From contig NZ_JAABLM010000004.1 of the NCBI RefSeq assembly GCF_009915155.1, forward strand, positions 124,001 through 188,000: a stretch of DNA of 64,000 nucleotides, given 5' to 3'. Origin of the DNA: Flavobacterium ichthyis. GTDB taxonomy: Bacteria > Bacteroidota > Bacteroidia > Flavobacteriales > Flavobacteriaceae. This document shows, piece by piece, positions 61,820 through 64,000 of this stretch (the first letter of the stretch is position 1; every line of letters begins with the position of its first letter). The translations under genes and the position numbers were made by a program. Under the pieces are notes generated by a model. It searched no databases. It was not told where the DNA came from and saw only the letters and a program-made list of their open reading frames with translations.

Positions 61820-62293
61820 ATGAAATTATCAACCATTAAAGAAATTTTACCAAGATTGGAAAATGTTGCATTTCAATTAGAAAATGGAGCGTTTGTACCT
61901 GAACATTTTCACATAACAGAAGTAGGACAAATCACCAAAAAATTTATTGATTGCGGCGGGGTGGTTCGCACCGAAAAAGTGGTAAATTTTCAATTATGGA
62001 ATGCCGATGATTACAACCATCGATTAAAGCCTGCCAAACTTTTAAACATTATTAAACTTTCAGAAGAAAAATTAGGTATCGAAGATGTTGCAATTGAAGT
62101 GGAATATCAAGCGGAAACCATCGGCAAATATGATTTAGATTTCAATGGAAAAACTTTTGTATTGAAAAATAAAACTACGGCTTGCTTGGCAGAAGATGCT
62201 TGCGGAATTCCATCTGAAAAACAAAAAAAGAATTTAGCAGATTTATCTGTCAATACTAATAATTCATGCACTCCAGGCAGCGGATGTTGTTAA
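61820..62293 (+). CDS. DUF6428-type protein of the ars cluster
   Basis: This 157-residue cytosolic protein resembles the DUF6428 family I recall in ars loci. It has a beta-rich body (MKLSTIKEILPRLENVAFQLENG, VPEHFHITEVG) with scattered Cys and ends with a thiol-rich tail SCTPGSGCC plus Cys in CLAEDACG. The cysteines could bind arsenite or copper; that is inference. It lies between arsR and the phosphatase-like gene (18-base gap), under the second operator. It has no recognised enzyme motif. Confidence 0.75.
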   Translation: MKLSTIKEILPRLENVAFQLENGAFVPEHFHITEVGQITKKFIDCGGVVRTEKVVNFQLWNADDYNHRLKPAKLLNIIKLSEEKLGIEDVAIEVEYQAETIGKYDLDFNGKTFVLKNKTTACLAEDACGIPSEKQKKNLADLSVNTNNSCTPGSGCC

Positions 62294-62311
62294 TTTAAAC
62301 CGTTTGATTAT

Positions 62312-62917
62312 ATGTATCCAATCTTATCGAAAACCGTTAAAAGCTTACCTTCTATTCCGGCAGAACGGAAAATTATTTTACAACCGCTTATCGATTTTGT
62401 GCAGCAAAAAATAGCAGATAAACAAGAAATAAATATAAACTTTATTTGTACACACAATTCGCGCAGAAGTCATTTCGCACAAATTTGGGCACAAGTAGCT
62501 GCGGCGCATTTCCATATTCCTCATGTACAATGTTATTCCGGTGGAACAGAAACAACTGCAGTGTATCCAACGATAGTAGATACTTTGCAAAATCAAGGTT
62601 TTAATATTCTTAAATTATCCGAAGGAAATAATCGCGTTTATGCGATAAAATACAATGAAAACAGCAATCCGATTATTGGTTTTTCAAAAAAATACGACGA
62701 TGATTTTAACCCAAAATCAGCATTTGCAGCAGTGATGACTTGTTCACAAGCAGATGGTGGTTGCCCTTTTATTTCCGGAGCTGAAAAAAGAATACCTATT
62801 ACATTTGAAGACCCAAAAATAGCTGACAATACGCCAGAGCAATCAAAAGTTTACGCTGAACGCAGTTTGCAAATTGCAGCTGAAATGTTTTATGTTTTTT
62901 CAAAAATCAATTTATAA
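62312..62917 (+). CDS. arsC: Low-molecular-weight phosphatase-like arsenate reductase
   Basis: This 201-residue LMW-PTP fold protein has the P-loop FICTHNSRRSHF (Cys46-x5-Arg52), followed by Asn49/Ser50. Two more Cys in MTCSQADGGCP match the thioredoxin-coupled arsenate reductase chain, and FEDP is a family phrase. It is longer than pI258 ArsC (about 131 residues) by an N-terminal leader of about 40. It reduces arsenate to arsenite for export by the next gene. Some databases label this family protein-tyrosine-phosphatase; the ars context favours arsenate reductase. Its stop precedes the acr3 ATG by one base. Confidence 0.85.
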   Translation: MYPILSKTVKSLPSIPAERKIILQPLIDFVQQKIADKQEININFICTHNSRRSHFAQIWAQVAAAHFHIPHVQCYSGGTETTAVYPTIVDTLQNQGFNILKLSEGNNRVYAIKYNENSNPIIGFSKKYDDDFNPKSAFAAVMTCSQADGGCPFISGAEKRIPITFEDPKIADNTPEQSKVYAERSLQIAAEMFYVFSKINL

Positions 62918-62918
62918 A

Positions 62919-63950
62919 ATGCAACCGAAACTTAAATTTTTAGATCGATACCTCACATTATGGATATTTTTAGCAATGGCGGTTGGCGTGTTGTTGGGCA
63001 ATCTGTTTCCAGACATCTCCAAAATTTTCGACAATTTATCAACAGGCACTACCAATATTCCATTGGCAATTGGATTGATTTTGATGATGTATCCGCCATT
63101 GGCAAAAGTAGATTATAACTTACTACCAAAAGCATTCAAAGATAAAAAAGTAATTGGCATTTCATTATTGTTGAATTGGGTGGTTGGTACGCTATTAATG
63201 TTTGGTTTAGCTGTTTTATTTCTACGAAACGACCCTGATTATATGACCGGTTTAATTTTAATTGGTTTGGCAAGATGCATTGCAATGGTGATTGTGTGGA
63301 GCGATTTAGCAAAGGCAAACCGAGAATATACAGCAATGTTGGTGGCTTTAAACAGTGTTTTTCAGATACTTTCATACAGTTTTTTGGTGTGGTTGTTTAT
63401 CAACGTTTTGCCTGCTCAAATAGGATTGGCACAATTCAACGTAAGTGTGTCGATGAAAGATGTTACAGAAAGTGTATTGATTTATTTGGGTATTCCGTTT
63501 GCAGCAGGCTTTTTGAGTCGATACCTTTTGATAAAATTAAAAGGCGTTGAATGGTTCAACAGAAAATTTATTCCAGCTATTTCGCCACTTACTTTATATG
63601 CGTTGCTGTTTACAATTGTGTTAATGTTCAGTTTAAAAGGCAATAAAATAATTGAATTACCATTGGATGTGCTTAAAGTGGCCATACCATTAATCATTTA
63701 TTTTGTGTTGATGTTTTTTGTAAGCTTCTTTGTCAACAAAGCTTTAAAAGTTCCTTATGATAAAAATGCTTCGATTGCATTTACCGCCACAGGCAATAAC
63801 TTTGAATTGGCAATTGCGGTTTCAATAGCGGTTTTCGGCATTCATTCGCCGCAAGCATTCGTGGGTGTAATTGGGCCATTGGTAGAAGTTCCAGTGTTGA
63901 TATTACTGGTAAAAGCCAGTTTGTGGTTGCAAAAGAGGTTTTACAGCTAA
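62919..63950 (+). CDS. acr3: Arsenite efflux transporter Acr3
   Basis: This 343-residue protein has about ten membrane helices and matches the ACR3 arsenite permease family. The signature LARCIAMVIVW holds the essential Cys120, and the FTATGNNFELAIAV and VGVIGPLVEVP blocks are typical of late helices. It exports As(III) using the proton gradient. I start at ATG 62919 (MQPKLKFLDRYLTLW), not at a longer frame that overlaps the upstream gene by 44 bases. It is the last complete gene in the window. Confidence 0.95.
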   Translation: MQPKLKFLDRYLTLWIFLAMAVGVLLGNLFPDISKIFDNLSTGTTNIPLAIGLILMMYPPLAKVDYNLLPKAFKDKKVIGISLLLNWVVGTLLMFGLAVLFLRNDPDYMTGLILIGLARCIAMVIVWSDLAKANREYTAMLVALNSVFQILSYSFLVWLFINVLPAQIGLAQFNVSVSMKDVTESVLIYLGIPFAAGFLSRYLLIKLKGVEWFNRKFIPAISPLTLYALLFTIVLMFSLKGNKIIELPLDVLKVAIPLIIYFVLMFFVSFFVNKALKVPYDKNASIAFTATGNNFELAIAVSIAVFGIHSPQAFVGVIGPLVEVPVLILLVKASLWLQKRFYS

Positions 63951-63963
63951 AATGTAGTAGAAA

Positions 63964-64000
63964 ATGGAAAAAGATGCTTCTTTAAAAGATATTGCTCAAC
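63964..64000 (+). CDS. Partial open frame at window end
   Basis: An ATG 13 bases after the acr3 stop opens MEKDASLKDIAQ, running off the window end. Its spacing suggests another ars-cluster gene. Twelve residues are too few to identify it. Confidence 0.45.
   Translation, partial: MEKDASLKDIAQ

Noticed and set aside
61151-63950. Ars cluster as a genomic island
   Set aside because: There is no integrase, tRNA junction or direct repeat in view, and base composition is like that of the neighbours; horizontal transfer is possible but not shown.

Overview
The window reads as a stretch of ordinary chromosome from a Flavobacterium-like member of the Bacteroidota. Signs of this are the AT-rich sequence, start codons preceded by A-rich leaders rather than Shine-Dalgarno sites, promoters with the Bacteroidota -7 element TAnnTTTG, two proteins with type IX secretion C-terminal domains (one type A, one type B), a TonB-dependent-receptor-like protein and a DUF5686 protein with carboxypeptidase-like plug domains, and lineage markers (DUF4290, DUF5683, START-like SRPBCC protein). 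I see no phage, insertion sequence, integrase, CRISPR array or rRNA operon. There is one tRNA gene, tRNA-Met(CAT).

Layout. 1-5.2 kb: HU protein, YqgE/AlgH, a class-IV aminotransferase, an SRPBCC protein, tRNA-Met, DUF493, DUF4290 and murA. 5.2-10.3 kb: a DUF5686 outer-membrane protein, aroQ and three small outer-membrane beta-barrels. 10.4-22.2 kb: an ABC ATPase, an S9 peptidase resembling plant glutamyl endopeptidase, a FabH-type ketoacyl synthase, an outer-membrane beta-barrel/TonB-receptor-like protein and a 1387-residue repeat-rich type B T9SS cargo. 22.4-29.5 kb: argS, then a tight SGNH / SGNH-LysM / MBOAT operon that looks like a cell-envelope O-acylation system, and a small lipoprotein. 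29.9-37.8 kb: ffh, folD, an RluF-type pseudouridine synthase, an alpha/beta hydrolase, a coiled-coil protein whose zinc ribbon has lost its cysteines, Nif3, lpxK and a purine nucleoside phosphorylase. 37.8-49.4 kb: a TPR hybrid histidine kinase, GAPDH, lipA, a TonB protein, a type A T9SS beta-helix protein, an ECF sigma factor, a glycosyltransferase, murB, DUF2461 and recF. 49.5-55.7 kb: a TPR membrane protein, ribH, mutL, two rhomboid proteases and an EEP-family protein. 55.8-61.2 kb: a minus-strand operon parA-parB-DUF5683-dapB-lepB-wbqC. 61.4-64 kb: an arsenic island, arsR-DUF6428-arsC-like-acr3, with a new ORF cut by the window end.

Most interesting sequence-level observations: (i) a family of intergenic hairpin elements (about 13.92-14.06, 29.58-29.72, 2.55-2.70 and, degenerate, 55.69-55.79 kb). 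The first two share end boxes and a central box but have unrelated, self-complementary arms, so structure is conserved while sequence is not. (ii) MurA has Asp in place of the fosfomycin-target Cys. (iii) MutL has a degenerate endonuclease motif. (iv) A zinc-ribbon-family protein lacks all four zinc ligands. (v) Two intrinsic terminators run directly into the start codon of the next gene. (vi) A 17-bp operator is duplicated in the ars cluster. The previously undescribed item I would pursue first is the hairpin element family, then the SGNH-LysM-MBOAT operon.
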